This document shows, one piece after another, positions 25,032 through 32,188 of a stretch of 64,000 nt of DNA (within the stretch, counting starts at the first letter, position 1; every line of letters starts with the position of its first letter). Position numbers and translations under genes: made by a program. Source of the stretch: Rhizobium tibeticum (lineage in GTDB: Bacteria > Pseudomonadota > Alphaproteobacteria > Rhizobiales > Rhizobiaceae); assembly GCF_900110205.1 (NCBI RefSeq), contig NZ_FOCV01000002.1:1-64000 (forward strand). The letters are read 5' to 3'. The notes beneath the pieces were generated by a model. The model made no database searches and had not been told where the DNA came from. It saw only the letters and a list, made by a program, of their open reading frames with translations.

Positions 25032-25700
25032 TCACAACTTCTCAAGCAACGCAAGGGGCGTCGTAATCGAATGTTCAACGTCCGCAAGCCGCAGTTCGAC
25101 GATAGCTTCGACCCCGACCGGCGCCTCACCACGCCTCAAACTAAGCTTGCGGATCTTCGCAATTCGTCCCGAATAACCGATGAATGGCCCCTCTTCAAAG
25201 CGGACCATATCGCCCTTCGCAAATTTCTCCGAATGAACTGACGAGCCTTCAAGTTGGCCTAGCAAGGCTTTGAATCTTATAACGTCCGCATCGTTTATCT
25301 TGTGCGGCTTCTCAGAGCCACCGACGAGGCCGATAACGCCGTCGACACATCTCAATCCCGAAAACGCAGCAGACGACGGAACGACCGAGACGAGAATGTA
25401 TCCGGGCAATGCAGGTCTGCTTCCACGGTTTACCACACGATGACGGATGACCATTTTGCCACCCTCGACCGTCGGTAGGTAGGTGTGCACGTGCTGAGCC
25501 TTCAGCGCGCTTTCCACAGTCTTCTCACCTCCCGTCATCGTGTGAAGGACGAACCACTCGCGAATCCCAGGCTGATTCGCACTCGCCATGGAAAGCATCG
25601 TCGATTTGATTCGCCGCAAGTTGGCGCTGCGCTCCAGCGCCGGCATCAGGCGGTCCATGTCGACCTTGTCGGCCATCGTGATTTTACGCTGCATGATCAT
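25032..25700 (-). CDS. NusG/RfaH-family transcription elongation factor, phage-encoded
   Basis: 222 residues from ATG 25700 (GGAG 7 bases upstream). Residues about 47-145 are a NusG N-terminal domain: REWFVLHTMTGGEKTVESAL, HTYLPTVEG and PALPGYILVSV, equal to the NusG PxxPGYxxV element that contacts RNA polymerase. Residues about 160-218 are a KOW domain (AKGDMVRFEEGPFIGYSGRI). The first 45 residues are an extra basic helical extension. As the gene lies just before the 23-kb morphogenesis operon, it probably acts as a processive antiterminator for late genes. The cell must also have its own NusG elsewhere. Confidence 0.82.
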   Translation of the reverse strand: MIMQRKITMADKVDMDRLMPALERSANLRRIKSTMLSMASANQPGIREWFVLHTMTGGEKTVESALKAQHVHTYLPTVEGGKMVIRHRVVNRGSRPALPGYILVSVVPSSAAFSGLRCVDGVIGLVGGSEKPHKINDADVIRFKALLGQLEGSSVHSEKFAKGDMVRFEEGPFIGYSGRIAKIRKLSLRRGEAPVGVEAIVELRLADVEHSITTPLALLEKL

Positions 25701-26961
25701 TGTCCCGCTCCATTCCGAGTTTCGCTGCAAAACGGGCGAGCGCCTGCTCGACCGCATCATCCAATTCAACCCACTCGCCGCTCACGATCTCCGATGGCGG
25801 GAAGCAGAGATATTCAAGCTTGAATTCCGGCCATGCCCAGCCGCGACGCTCGTGCATACGGCGCCACGCGTCGCCGAGGGGGCTATCGATCTTGACGCTC
25901 CGGAAGTCGTCGGCCTTCGCGACAATCGCCGGCGAGATCTTTGTTCCACGGCCGGCTCTCGCGTTTTCGTACATCTCGTACACCCGCCGCCAGCCATGCC
26001 GCAGCCGGTGAGACGCCAGTTCCTGCAACGCCGCTTTCGTCGGACTGCCTCCCTCGTCGACCTGATCAGCCACCATCTGGCTAAGCCTCGACATGAGCGG
26101 CAAAGGCGCCATCGGCTGCAGCTGCTCAGCCAAGCGAAGTCCGCACCACGGTTTGGTGAAGGGTGCGGCATAAGCTGCCCTGCCGGCATCAGCCGGAGCT
26201 TCTGTCGGCAAGCGCTCCCATGCCCGTTCCGCGAGGTATGTGGCGCCAGCCTTGAAGATCGTCCGCGCCGATGCCTTCACCGCAGCGATGTAGTCCGGCG
26301 TCCGCTCCTCGCAGGCCTTCCGCTGCGCTGACGTCAGTCCCAGCCATTCCCGGCGGACGTTCGCTTCGCTGTCGCTGGTGTATGTCGGCCAGCCGGCCCA
26401 CCACTTCCGCAATCGCTTCTCCAGCGCCTTGGGACTTTCTTCCTCTTCCCCGTCACGCTCGCGCTCTCTCTCTTCCGGGTTAGGGGGAGTGGTTAGGTTG
26501 GAGTAGTTAATAGGTGCCGGTCCAGAGCCGGCAGGGGGTGCCTGCCCAGAGTCGGCACCCCCTGCCGATATACCGGCAGGGGGGGTGGCCGAATCCCGCG
26601 TGCCGGTAGGATCATTTTCCTCGCCGTCTTCGTCGTCCCATGCAGAATTTGCAAAGCTTTCCGGCTCGCGATCATAGATCACGCGATAGCGGTGCGCGCT
26701 GTCGCGACCATCCGGCGAGGTGACGATGCGTTTCTCGATGACGCCCATGTCAACAAGGCGATCGAGCGATGCCTGAATCGTCGAACGCGAGCAGGTAAGC
26801 TCACCGGCCATCTTCACCTGACTGCGCCGGCACCAGCCATCCTTGTTGCTGGTATGCCGGCCGAGGAGGCAAAGCACCTGCAGATCCTTGCCCTTCAACC
26901 GTGCGTCGGTGACGATCCAGCCGGGAATGATTGAGAGGCGGTAATGAGGGGCTGCTGTCAT
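25684..26961 (-). CDS. Replication initiator-like protein with N-terminal winged helix
   Basis: 425 residues, start ATG 26961 in an ATGA overlap with the methylase gene. Residues about 10-95 are a MarR/replication-type winged helix (RHTSNKDGWCRRSQVKMAGE, LTCSRSTIQASLDRLVDMGV, IEKRIVTSPDGRDSAHRYRV). A low-complexity acidic and Pro/Gly linker follows (ISAGGADSGQAPPAGSGPAP), then a C-terminal helical domain with many Trp/Arg. This is the layout of lambda O-like initiators. The linker DNA carries repeated GGCAGGGGG units (see the repeat feature). No helicase motifs are present. Confidence 0.65.
   Translation of the reverse strand: MTAAPHYRLSIIPGWIVTDARLKGKDLQVLCLLGRHTSNKDGWCRRSQVKMAGELTCSRSTIQASLDRLVDMGVIEKRIVTSPDGRDSAHRYRVIYDREPESFANSAWDDEDGEENDPTGTRDSATPPAGISAGGADSGQAPPAGSGPAPINYSNLTTPPNPEERERERDGEEEESPKALEKRLRKWWAGWPTYTSDSEANVRREWLGLTSAQRKACEERTPDYIAAVKASARTIFKAGATYLAERAWERLPTEAPADAGRAAYAAPFTKPWCGLRLAEQLQPMAPLPLMSRLSQMVADQVDEGGSPTKAALQELASHRLRHGWRRVYEMYENARAGRGTKISPAIVAKADDFRSVKIDSPLGDAWRRMHERRGWAWPEFKLEYLCFPPSEIVSGEWVELDDAVEQALARFAAKLGMERDNDHAA
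26529..26588. repeat. GC-rich inverted/direct repeats inside the replication gene, candidate phage origin
   Basis: CGGCAGGGGGTGCC at 26529-26542 and GGCACCCCCTGCCG at 26554-26567 form a perfect 14-bp inverted repeat with an 11-base spacer, and a third copy begins CCGGCAGGGGGGGTGGCC at 26573. On the left lies a G/A/T-rich strand-asymmetric stretch (26479-26518). Repeats inside the linker of an initiator gene recall the lambda origin inside O. They might instead be simple Pro-Ala-Gly codon repeats. Confidence 0.45.
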
Positions 26962-27620
26962 GCAGCCACCTGCTCGGACGCGACGCCGCCCCACTGGGCA
27001 CCGAACGCATCGGCGATCCCTTGAAACGTCTCGGAACGCTTCTTCCAACGATCCGGCCCCGGCGAGGCCCGATGCACCTTTGACCAGCGCTTGTGCTCGT
27101 CAGTGCCCTTTGCCGGCGGCGTCAATCGGTTCGTCGGGATGAGCAGCGGGAGCCCGCGAAGATAGAGTGACGTCGCCTTGAAGGCGGGATCTCCGAACCA
27201 CCACGGCTGCACCGTTTGCGCCGGTGGCTCGTAATTTCGGATCAGCTCCTTGGCATACTTGTGCATGATCGGGTTTTCGACGCAGACGCGCTCGATCGGC
27301 GCATTCCAGCAATCGGAGAACAGCGACGCGCCGTCTTCCAGATCATTCCACATTTCGAGTTTCGTGCGCCCCGGCGGTGGCGTTGTCAGCCACCGCACAC
27401 CGGAATTGCAGAGCCGCGTGCATGGCGGATGCAATACCGCCAGCAGATCCCAGCCGTCGCCCAATAGGTCGCGCACATCGCAGACGATATGCCGATTGCT
27501 GCCGTCGTCGGCAGGAAGCAGGTCACAGGACCACGCATCATGGCCGCGATCGGCGAAGGCGCGCCGCACGCGTCCCGACGTCTCGCAGCCGATAAGAACT
27601 CTCATCGGTTTCATACTCAT
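26958..27620 (-). CDS. DNA cytosine methyltransferase-like protein
   Basis: 220 residues from ATG 27620 (AGGGGG upstream; ATGA overlap with the preceding gene). It has a Rossmann opening MRVLIGCETSGRVRRAFADR, then WDLLAVLHPPCTRLCNSG with the PPC motif holding the C5-MTase catalytic Cys, and RVCVENPIMHKY matching the ENV motif. It is much shorter than restriction-system C5 methylases and has no obvious target-recognition domain. Such small phage methylases are thought to protect phage DNA; activity and target are unknown. Confidence 0.7.
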   Translation of the reverse strand: MSMKPMRVLIGCETSGRVRRAFADRGHDAWSCDLLPADDGSNRHIVCDVRDLLGDGWDLLAVLHPPCTRLCNSGVRWLTTPPPGRTKLEMWNDLEDGASLFSDCWNAPIERVCVENPIMHKYAKELIRNYEPPAQTVQPWWFGDPAFKATSLYLRGLPLLIPTNRLTPPAKGTDEHKRWSKVHRASPGPDRWKKRSETFQGIADAFGAQWGGVASEQVAA

Positions 27621-27916
27621 TCCGCCCCCTCGACGCTCGCACGCGCCGCCGCTCTGAGATCCTGCGCCGCGATTTCCGCAGACAGGACGATTGTGTGTGG
27701 AAGAGAGCCGTCCGGCAGTCGCCGCGCATTGGTCAGCGATTGGACCGCTTCGAGATAGCCGACACCCGCAATCAGCCCCGACTGCTGGAGGATGCGGCGA
27801 ATGTTCATATGCTCGCGGTTGATCACCCAGTAAGGGCACGCAAACAGCCATTTCGCGCGCTCGTCATGCGTGGTCGCATCCGCCAGAATGTCGACGATGG
27901 GCAGCATGTCGCTCAT
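27617..27916 (-). CDS. Hypothetical protein between the methylase genes
   Basis: 99 residues, soluble and helical (MSDMLPIVDILADATTHDER; MNIRRILQQSGLIAGVGYLE). It overlaps both neighbouring methyltransferase genes by ATGA, so the three are made together. Family not recognised. The context suggests a role in phage DNA metabolism or modification. Confidence 0.65.
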   Translation of the reverse strand: MSDMLPIVDILADATTHDERAKWLFACPYWVINREHMNIRRILQQSGLIAGVGYLEAVQSLTNARRLPDGSLPHTIVLSAEIAAQDLRAAARASVEGAE

Positions 27917-29325
27917 GCCTCCTCGCCTTCAGCCGGCATGTAGTCCTTCCAGTCGACGCGCCGCATGATTGTCGTGTCGCCGTAGCTGCCGTCGTCCTGC
28001 AGCTCCCAGACGAACCAGGCTGTATTCATCCGGCTTTGCGCTTCCGGGCCGTCCCACCCGTCGCGATGCATCATCGGCAGACGGCGTTTGAAGACGAGCA
28101 CGCGCGCTGGCGGGTTGTCGTCCATCGCAAAGTTGCGTTCCGAATCGTCGAAGCCGCAGACGAAGTTGAGGTTGAGCAACAGCGCCATCTTGCGAGGGCG
28201 ATGGACGCGGAGTGCATGCGCCACATAACGGTTGAGCAATTCGCCATAGGGCGGATTGGTGACGATATCGGGCTGGTCGGGATCTCCCTCGCTTTCGAGG
28301 AAGTCCGCCACTCCTTGCAGCTCGCCGAACCGGTCGGCCGTGCCGTAGTCGACGAGGTCGGCAATGATGACCGTATAGCCGGCCGCTTCCATCATCTTCG
28401 AGATCGCGCCGCGCCCGCAGGACGGGTCACTCACCTTCGACGAGAACTTCTGCAGCGCCAGCAGCGTGTGCATGGCCTCGGGCCCGGTTTCGTAGAGATT
28501 GTGGCCGCGCTCTTCCTTCGTCGCGGTGGACGTGCCGACCGCAACGCGCAGATTGGCGCGAGAGGGTTCAAGCCCCGCCTCGATGCGCGCACGTATCGCC
28601 CGCTCGACGAGGCCAGGCTCGCGGCGTTCGGCGGCCGCAAGCTTTCGCGCTTCATGAATTTCCTTGCGTGAAAGCCCCGCCTCCTCAGCCGTAAAAGCGT
28701 TCTCGTCTGGAACGCTTTTTTTCGGCCTGCCCTTCAGGGTTTTGCCGTCGGAAACCGCGCGGTCCCATTCGTCCGCGATCAGGATCGTTGCCCGCGCCTC
28801 GATCAACAGCGCCTCGCCCTGCAGGCGTCGCGCCTTCTGCACCAGCCGATCCTTAGCGCCAACGCGCGCCGCAAATTGCGCTCCGGCCTTCGCCTGGTCA
28901 TATGCGCCGGACGCCAAAAGCCGCGCCGCCATCGCATCGCCCTCGTCGAGGAGGGCCCTTGCACGCTCGACGACCTGCACGAGCCCTGACGCATCGTAGG
29001 TCGAGACATCGGCAAGCGCCTTCAGTTCTCCAACCGTCGTCTCGACGGATGCGCCGCCAGACGAAATGGTCACGCTGACATCGTCGCCGGCCTCGGCGTT
29101 CTCGGGATCGTAAGCCCAGCCGTTGAATACCGCCCTCGCCTTCTCGGTCGAATACCAGAGATCAGCCTTGACCTTGTCGCGGGAGAGGAAGCCCTTGCTG
29201 TTGAGCGCGCGCGCGGCTTTCGACTCGCGTTCCGCACCAGTGACGACACTGAAGTCGTTGGCAGGATCGAGCGCGCGCTGCATGAGGCTCGCCTGCGTCG
29301 GGCCGAGCTTTGGATAGTCGGCCAT
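27913..29325 (-). CDS. N6-adenine-type DNA methyltransferase with N-terminal ParB-like helical region
   Basis: 470 residues from ATG 29325 with GAGGTG upstream. The C-terminal half is a class I SAM methylase: motif I-like SDPSCGRGAISKMMEAAGYT and the catalytic IVTNPPYGELLN (NPPY). The N-terminal 250 residues are helical and charged with a DNA-binding-like stretch AEEAGLSRKEIHEARKLA, suggesting a fused sequence-recognition domain. It begins with a one-base overlap after the gene at 29325-29558. Likely methylates phage DNA against host restriction. Confidence 0.8.
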   Translation of the reverse strand: MADYPKLGPTQASLMQRALDPANDFSVVTGAERESKAARALNSKGFLSRDKVKADLWYSTEKARAVFNGWAYDPENAEAGDDVSVTISSGGASVETTVGELKALADVSTYDASGLVQVVERARALLDEGDAMAARLLASGAYDQAKAGAQFAARVGAKDRLVQKARRLQGEALLIEARATILIADEWDRAVSDGKTLKGRPKKSVPDENAFTAEEAGLSRKEIHEARKLAAAERREPGLVERAIRARIEAGLEPSRANLRVAVGTSTATKEERGHNLYETGPEAMHTLLALQKFSSKVSDPSCGRGAISKMMEAAGYTVIIADLVDYGTADRFGELQGVADFLESEGDPDQPDIVTNPPYGELLNRYVAHALRVHRPRKMALLLNLNFVCGFDDSERNFAMDDNPPARVLVFKRRLPMMHRDGWDGPEAQSRMNTAWFVWELQDDGSYGDTTIMRRVDWKDYMPAEGEEA

Positions 29326-29558
29326 CACTCGCACCTCATGAGGCGGAGAAGATAAGCCTCACCCTTCGCGGTCATGGACACGAGATGCGGATCGTCGTCG
29401 AGCCGCACGAGATAGCCACCCTCAATCGCAGCGCCGACGCCGCGCAAGTCAGCATCCAGCGAAAGCGGATACGCCCGGCGGTTCTGCCGGGCGTGGAGCC
29501 GTACGCGATACAGGAGGCGGCATCCAGCACTGTTGAGGCCGGGATCGGTCACCATCAT
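29325..29558 (-). CDS. Small hypothetical prophage protein
   Basis: 77 residues; basic N-terminal half (CRLLYRVRLHARQNRRAYPL) and a C-terminal part like a winged-helix wing (GGYLVRLDDDPHLVSMTAKG followed by EAYLLRL). ATGATG start overlaps the CII-like stop. Possibly a small DNA-binding protein; family not recognised. Confidence 0.6.
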   Translation of the reverse strand: MMVTDPGLNSAGCRLLYRVRLHARQNRRAYPLSLDADLRGVGAAIEGGYLVRLDDDPHLVSMTAKGEAYLLRLMRCE

Positions 29559-30040
29559 TCTCCGACCACCTTCAAGCCCGCAGCTGCACCGCCCCTCGCC
29601 TTGATGACGGCCAGCGAGGCACGAAGATCAGAGGCTGCACGCTCCAAGCCACCAGCTACGCGATCGACGGTCGTTGCCTCCGAAGGAGTAACCTGCCCAT
29701 CCGAGATGGCGATGGCGATGGCATTGGCCAGTTCCGCCGTTTGCCGCATCAGTTCAGCATGCGAGGTCAGCACATTGACCTCCGCCTTGCGGGTTTCATC
29801 CGGATCAGTCAGTCGTCGTCCGTTGGTTTCGGCGAGAACGGCTGTCACCAGCGCTTGGCCACAATCACGTTCAAGCACCGCGATCGCGCCAACCGACATC
29901 AGATCCGGCTCCGCACCATTGTTCCAGCGTCCGACCTCGCTCTTGGAATAGCCGGACTTGTCGACGACGCGCATGATGCCGCCGCAGCGCTCGATAAGAT
30001 CTCGTTGGGCCGCTTTTACGCGGAAGAGAAAGGCATCCAT
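29555..30040 (-). CDS. Phage regulatory protein, CII-like (Phage_CP76 family)
   Basis: 161 residues. N-terminal helix-turn-helix (ERCGGIMRVVDKSGYSKSEV followed by GRWNNGAEPDLMSVGAIAVL) and a long helical C-terminus (ELMRQTAELANAIAIAISDG), the layout of the CP76/CII-like regulators common in alphaproteobacterial prophages. It is the first gene of the replication-methylation set and has GGAG 7 bases before the start. Two TTCCC-N5-GGGAA palindromes lie 29-71 bases upstream and may be its own or another regulator's sites. Confidence 0.8.
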   Translation of the reverse strand: MDAFLFRVKAAQRDLIERCGGIMRVVDKSGYSKSEVGRWNNGAEPDLMSVGAIAVLERDCGQALVTAVLAETNGRRLTDPDETRKAEVNVLTSHAELMRQTAELANAIAIAISDGQVTPSEATTVDRVAGGLERAASDLRASLAVIKARGGAAAGLKVVGE

Positions 30041-30068
30041 GTCGGTCTCCGAAAGGCAAAGAAAAGGC

Positions 30069-30111
30069 TTTCCCGATCCGGGAATTTCCGGCGGGCTTTC
30101 CCGTGTTGGGA
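30069..30111. promoter_or_regulatory. Two TTCCC-N5-GGGAA palindromes upstream of the CII-like gene
   Basis: TTCCCGATCCGGGAA at 30069-30083 and TTCCCGTGTTGGGAA at 30097-30111 are inverted repeats of the same arms, centres 28 bases apart, in the leader just before the CII-like gene. They differ from the TGCGG-type operators near cI, so a second regulator is implied. The rest of the 226-base gap (30112-30266) holds only a GCGGT/ACCGC hairpin near 30236 and no gene. Confidence 0.6.
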
Positions 30112-30266
30112 ACGGTTCAGAAATGCGATGTTCAGTCCGTCAGCAGATCACGGAGGTCCGCATGCCTGGACGAAACATGGAAGAGAAAGCGCGCCGGAAC
30201 GCGGAAGTCGGGCAGTCCGGCGCGAGGTGGCGCGGCGGTAAAAACCGCGCAGGGAACCACGGGAAG

Positions 30267-30518
30267 TCATGCGGCCTCCTTCGTGCACTCTGGACGAGGC
30301 AGAGGACCTACATCCGGCCAAGCGACACCATCAGGCCAATTGTCCGAGAACCATTGCAGAGCACGTTCAAAGGTGCCGGTCGCCAGATCGCCGCCGTCGA
30401 CAATGTCGTCGAGCTTGGCGCCGCGATTGAAGACGATCGTCGACATACGTTTACGCCCAATGCCGGAGGCCTCGGCGTAGGTATCGGCAATAGTGATAAT
30501 TTGTTCTCGTAGCGTCAT
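30267..30518 (-). CDS. Cro-position regulatory protein, predicted
   Basis: 83 residues transcribed divergently from cI. The sequence SGIGRKRMSTIVFNRGAKLD, then DDIVDGGDLATGTFERALQW, looks like a compact helix-turn-helix protein seen in rhizobial prophages, with a conserved WFSDNWPDGVAWP tail. The start lies 11 bases from a TGCGG-N8-CCGCA operator and the gene would be the first leftward lytic gene, as cro is. DNA binding is inferred, not evident from a canonical motif. Confidence 0.6.
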   Translation of the reverse strand: MTLREQIITIADTYAEASGIGRKRMSTIVFNRGAKLDDIVDGGDLATGTFERALQWFSDNWPDGVAWPDVGPLPRPECTKEAA

Positions 30519-30528
30519 GGCGGCAAAA

Positions 30529-30602
30529 TGCGGTCAAATGGCCGCATATGTCAAGATCAAATAACCGCTTTCCAACCATCTCAATGCGGCTGATAATCCG
30601 CA
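30529..30602. promoter_or_regulatory. cI-cro intergenic operators and leftward promoter
   Basis: Two operators of the form TGCGG-N8-CCGCA: 30529-30546 and 30585-30602. On the minus strand a TTGACA (-35) at 30554-30549 is followed after 17-18 bases by GCATTT/CATTTT, and the first operator lies in that spacer, so a bound repressor would block the leftward (cro-side) promoter. The second operator ends 2 bases before the cI ATG, allowing autoregulation. The same motif recurs twice after cI. Confidence 0.75.
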
Positions 30603-30603
30603 C

Positions 30604-31302
30604 ATGGAGAAATCTGTGACCGACATCCTCAAAGAACTCATTGCCGAGCAAGGGCTTACGTGGGAAGCGGCGGCTTTGAAGAGCGGCTTGGAGCGGAGCT
30701 ATTTTCGCAAGCTCTTCGAGCGCGGAGGCGCATCGCCACGCGGTCAAACGCTCAAAAAGATATCCGATGGCCTTGGCGTTCCGCTGGCGACGCTGCTAGG
30801 CGAATCCATCGACATGTCGAGCTCGACACAACCGACCGTACCCACAAATGATGTCCGCACCGCATCTGCCTCCTTGCCACTGCCGATGGAAATGGTGAAA
30901 GATGTCCCCGTGATGGGCACGGCCGCCGGATCGCATTTGAAAGGCGCCTTCCAGCTTTCGACCGAGCCCGTAGACTATGTGAGGCGTCCGCATACCCTGA
31001 TGAATGCTCGAAATGTATACTCGCTTTACGTCGAAGGCACCTCGATGGAACCGCAGTTCCAGCCAGGCGACCTGATCTATGTGCATCCCGATAAGCCGCC
31101 CCGATTCGGAGACGCCGTCGTCATCCAGTGCCAGTTTAACGCGCATGGCTCGATGGAAGCGACGATCGGCATCCTCAGCAAGCGCGCGCCCGAAACCGTC
31201 ACCATCCGGAAGCATAACCCGACCGCCGAAATCGAGATCCCGCGATCGACCATCGTCGCGATTCACAAGGTGCTGTCGATGAACGAAATCTACGGCGTAT
31301 AG
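30604..31302 (+). CDS. CI-type prophage repressor, S24 autoprotease
   Basis: 232 residues. N-terminal HTH (GLTWEAAALKSGLERSYFRK and TLKKISDGLGVPLATLLG), then a LexA/CI-type S24 domain: putative Ala-Gly cleavage site in VMGTAAGSHLKG, catalytic Ser in VEGTSMEPQFQPGD, and a downstream Lys in GILSKRAPETVTIRKHNP. Self-cleavage after DNA damage would induce the prophage. The ATG at 30604 has no ribosome-binding site and may be leaderless; a GTG at 30616 with GGAG 6 bases upstream is an equally good start. Four matching operators flank the gene. Confidence 0.88.
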   Translation: MEKSVTDILKELIAEQGLTWEAAALKSGLERSYFRKLFERGGASPRGQTLKKISDGLGVPLATLLGESIDMSSSTQPTVPTNDVRTASASLPLPMEMVKDVPVMGTAAGSHLKGAFQLSTEPVDYVRRPHTLMNARNVYSLYVEGTSMEPQFQPGDLIYVHPDKPPRFGDAVVIQCQFNAHGSMEATIGILSKRAPETVTIRKHNPTAEIEIPRSTIVAIHKVLSMNEIYGV

Positions 31303-31396
31303 CCTCACCCATCCGTATTGACGCGCAAAAAGAGCGGCGAAGCGATTCGCCGATCACTTAGTTTTTGCCTCACATTTTCAAAGACATCGGCTGGTA

Positions 31397-31451
31397 TGCG
31401 GTTAAATAGCCGCACACATTGTTGACAGCGGTCATTTATCCGCATTATTGT
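31397..31451 (+). promoter_or_regulatory. Second repressor-controlled promoter, rightward
   Basis: Operators TGCGG-N8-CCGCA at 31397-31414 and AGCGG-N8-CCGCA at 31427-31444. TTGACA (-35) at 31422-31427 and TTATTG or TATTGT (-10) at 31445-31451 have 17-18 bases between, and the second operator fills exactly that spacer, as in the leftward promoter. Transcription would start near 31458 and run into the small genes at 31567-33676. Confidence 0.75.
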
Positions 31452-31458
31452 CCGCAGC

Positions 31459-31540
31459 ATCCGGTCTAAACTCCTCCTCCCAAGCCGGATCGCCTATCGG
31501 GGGCGCGCCGCTGCTCTCTCCTCCTCCCGGAGCAGCGGCG
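31459..31540 (+). ncRNA. Leader RNA or sRNA with two anti-Shine-Dalgarno hairpin loops (alpha-r14-like)
   Basis: Hairpin 1: ATCCGG (31459-31464) pairs with CCGGAT (31485-31490) and its loop holds CTCCTCCTCCC (31471-31481). Hairpin 2: CGCCGCTGCTC (31506-31516) pairs perfectly with GAGCAGCGGCG (31530-31540) and its loop is TCTCCTCCTCCCG. Exposed CCUCCUCCC loops are the hallmark of the rhizobial alpha-r14 (NfeR1/suhB-motif) sRNA family. Here they are downstream of a phage promoter and upstream of a gene with GGGAGG and GGAGAG, so cis control of that gene is also possible. No U-tract follows hairpin 2. Confidence 0.6.
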
Positions 31541-31566
31541 AAACCGGGAGGCGAAGGAGAGCTAAA

Positions 31567-31764
31567 ATGCAGACACAGACCCCCTACCCAGCCGCGATCG
31601 GCCGCAACATCGCCAATGAAATGGCAGAGCACGCGCGGGAGCGCGGCGAGGGCCTGACTTTCAAGGACTACAAGCGCCTCGGCTTCACCGACGCCCAGAT
31701 CATCCGCTACAGCGACGAAGCCGCCGCCATCTACGCCCGCCGCGCGATGCGCCGGGTCGCCTGA
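31567..31764 (+). CDS. Small prophage protein, early rightward operon
   Basis: 65 residues: IGRNIANEMAEHARERGEGL, then TFKDYKRLGFTDAQIIRYSD and a basic tail RRAMRRVA. A good GGAGAG site lies 5 bases before the ATG, and complementary CUCCUCC loops lie in the leader. Such proteins recur in rhizobial prophages next to cI; function unknown. The RLGFTDAQI part might be a small helix-turn-helix. Confidence 0.65.
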   Translation: MQTQTPYPAAIGRNIANEMAEHARERGEGLTFKDYKRLGFTDAQIIRYSDEAAAIYARRAMRRVA

Positions 31765-31835
31765 GATCCGGTTTCGGTCACCGCTCCGACCAGGAACGGA
31801 GCGGGTTCCGAAACGGAAGCGAAAGGGCTCCTCTC

Positions 31836-32009
31836 ATGCAAACGGTCCGGACAGTTCGCCCGACAGCAATCGCGCTGCCGGAAGCGGGTTCGCTTATTCT
31901 GCGCGTCACGCGGATGCCTGTTGAGGATCAGCGTCGTGTCGAGTTCGCATTGTTGTTCATCCTCTCGATCGTCCTCCCGATCGCGATTCTCCTCCAGGTG
32001 CCGGCATGA
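31836..32009 (+). CDS. Small membrane protein (57 aa)
   Basis: 57 residues (too short for usual ORF cut-offs). N-terminal soluble part (ALPEAGSLILRVTRMPVEDQ) and one C-terminal transmembrane segment FALLFILSIVLPIAILLQV. The stop overlaps the next start as ATGA, which supports translation. The ribosome-binding site is a weak AAGGG 10 bases upstream. Unknown function; superinfection exclusion is one possibility for small membrane proteins here. Confidence 0.55.
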   Translation: MQTVRTVRPTAIALPEAGSLILRVTRMPVEDQRRVEFALLFILSIVLPIAILLQVPA

Positions 32010-32188
32010 CAGCACCAACCGCCATCCTTGCGGGCGTCGGCGCAGCTTTCTGCGCTGGCATGCTATTCGGCACGGCGCTGCTAATCGGTAAGCTGCCTAA
32101 GGCCATTCGACGCTTGGTCGAGTGGCGCCGCCTGCGCTCGCTTCGCGTCGACGACACTTGGGAAAACTCTCCTTGGAGGGACATGTAA
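32006..32188 (+). CDS. Small membrane protein (60 aa)
   Basis: 60 residues: an N-terminal transmembrane segment (AILAGVGAAFCAGMLFGTAL) followed by a short basic cytoplasmic tail (KLPKAIRRLVEWRRLRSLRV). ATGA overlap with the previous membrane-protein gene and TAATG overlap with the next, so it is part of a coupled operon. Family unknown. Confidence 0.6.
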   Translation: MTAPTAILAGVGAAFCAGMLFGTALLIGKLPKAIRRLVEWRRLRSLRVDDTWENSPWRDM

